The notes under the pieces: model-generated | The model's input: only the letters and a program-made list of their open reading frames with translations | What the model was told of the DNA's origin: nothing | Database searches by the model: none | Shown here: positions 5,803-6,374 of the stretch, piece after piece | Layout of the letters: the number at the start of each line of letters is the position of its first letter | Position numbering within the stretch: the stretch's first letter is position 1 | Assembly (NCBI GenBank): GCA_905216215.1 | Contig: CAJMSZ010000065.1 | Location: 1 to 6,374 of the forward strand | Length of the DNA stretch: 6,374 nt | Direction of reading: 5' to 3' | Source of the DNA: an uncultured bacterium | GTDB lineage: Bacteria > Bacillota > Clostridia > Lachnospirales > Lachnospiraceae | Translations under genes and position numbers: made by a program

Positions 5803-6374
5803 ATGGAAGCTACCTTTTTACCAATTAATAGAAAAGAAATGGAAGCTCGTGGCTGGCAGCAGGTGGATTTTGTCTATGTATGCGGAGACGCTTATGTAGA
5901 TCATCCGTCCTTTGGACATGCTATCATTACCAGACTCTTAGAGGCACACGGTTATCGTGTAGGGATGATTGCCCAGCCTGACTGGAAAGACAAAAAGAGT
6001 ATCTGTACATTTGGTGAGCCAAGACTTGGTTTTCTCGTTTCTGCCGGGAATATGGACTCCATGGTAAATCATTATTATGTTTCCAAAAAAAGGAGACATC
6101 AGGATTCCTATACACCAGGCGGTGTTATGGGAAAACGTCCTGATTACGCAGCCGTTGTATATGGGAATCTGATTCGTCAGACCTACAAAAAGACGCCGAT
6201 TATTTTAGGCGGTATTGAAGCAAGCCTTAGAAGGCTGGCTCATTATGACTACTGGTCCAATCAGCTAAAGCGCTCCATTCTGCTGGATTCCGGTGCAGAC
6301 TTGATTTCCTATGGAATGGGGGAACGCTCTATCATCGAAATCGCAGAAGCACTGGACGCAGGAATCCCGGTGCA
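5803..6374 (+). CDS. ygiQ: YgiQ-family radical SAM protein, N-terminal part (cut by window end)
   Basis: The first 190 residues are present; the gene runs past the right edge. YgiQ-family proteins have an N-terminal cobalamin-binding-like region followed by a radical SAM barrel, and their reaction is not established. Family stretches seen here are FLPINRKEMEARGW (5-18), GDAYVDHPSFG (28-38), GYRVGMIAQPDW (50-61), YTPGGVMGKRPDYA (103-116) and LGGIEASLRRLAHYDYW (135-151), then GMGER (171-175). The CxxxCxxC cluster motif normally lies further on and is outside the window, so integrity cannot be judged. GAGGTG (5789-5794) sits 8 bases before the ATG, inside the end of the HAD gene, and only two bases separate the genes, so it belongs to the same operon. 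The assignment rests on recognised N-terminal similarity. Confidence 0.88.
   Translation, partial: MEATFLPINRKEMEARGWQQVDFVYVCGDAYVDHPSFGHAIITRLLEAHGYRVGMIAQPDWKDKKSICTFGEPRLGFLVSAGNMDSMVNHYYVSKKRRHQDSYTPGGVMGKRPDYAAVVYGNLIRQTYKKTPIILGGIEASLRRLAHYDYWSNQLKRSILLDSGADLISYGMGERSIIEIAEALDAGIPV

Noticed and set aside
1..6374. Search for mobile elements, CRISPR repeats, tRNAs, riboswitches, toxin-antitoxin or defence genes
   Set aside because: Nothing matched by reading: genes are tightly packed housekeeping or sporulation families, with no terminal inverted repeats, spaced direct repeats or tRNA-like folds noticed.

Overview
This window reads as ordinary chromosome from a low-GC, endospore-forming Firmicute, most likely a clostridium close to the Lachnospiraceae. 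The basis is moderately A/T-rich sequence, strong AGGAGG-type ribosome binding sites, a YlbJ/SpoVV sporulation membrane protein, and a coaD - coiled-coil protein - ylbJ neighbourhood that I recall from that group. I see no mobile element, tRNA, rRNA, CRISPR array, phage gene or defence system. All eight genes belong to known families, so I do not claim a new system.

Left block (1-1204): coaD (coenzyme A synthesis) is followed after 15 bases by a 197-residue hendecad coiled-coil protein of unknown role. This pair runs rightwards. It meets ylbJ tail to tail across only 21 bases, and its best intrinsic terminator lies inside the 3' end of ylbJ, on the opposite strand.

Middle block (1123-2977): ylbJ (leftward) and a membrane-anchored M23/LytM peptidase (rightward) diverge from a region of about 130 bases. 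This region holds a SigE-like promoter candidate facing ylbJ and a SigA-like one facing the peptidase. YlbJ/SpoVV moves dipicolinic acid from mother cell to forespore in Bacillus. M23 enzymes of the LytH type trim spore cortex peptidoglycan. A shared spore-maturation role for the pair is therefore plausible but inferred.

Right block (2981-6374): a tightly packed rightward operon. An extended -10 promoter with a palindrome near its predicted start site leads into an RsmF-type rRNA m5C methyltransferase, probably with a TTG start. Next come an RsuA-type pseudouridine synthase (4-base ATGA overlap), a HAD-family phosphatase (7-base overlap) and a YgiQ-family radical SAM protein (2-base gap) cut by the window edge. 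The first two modify rRNA. The last two have no certain substrate. The most informative local features are regulatory: the terminator buried in a convergent gene, a hairpin that could hide the rsuA start, and the divergent sporulation-type promoter region.
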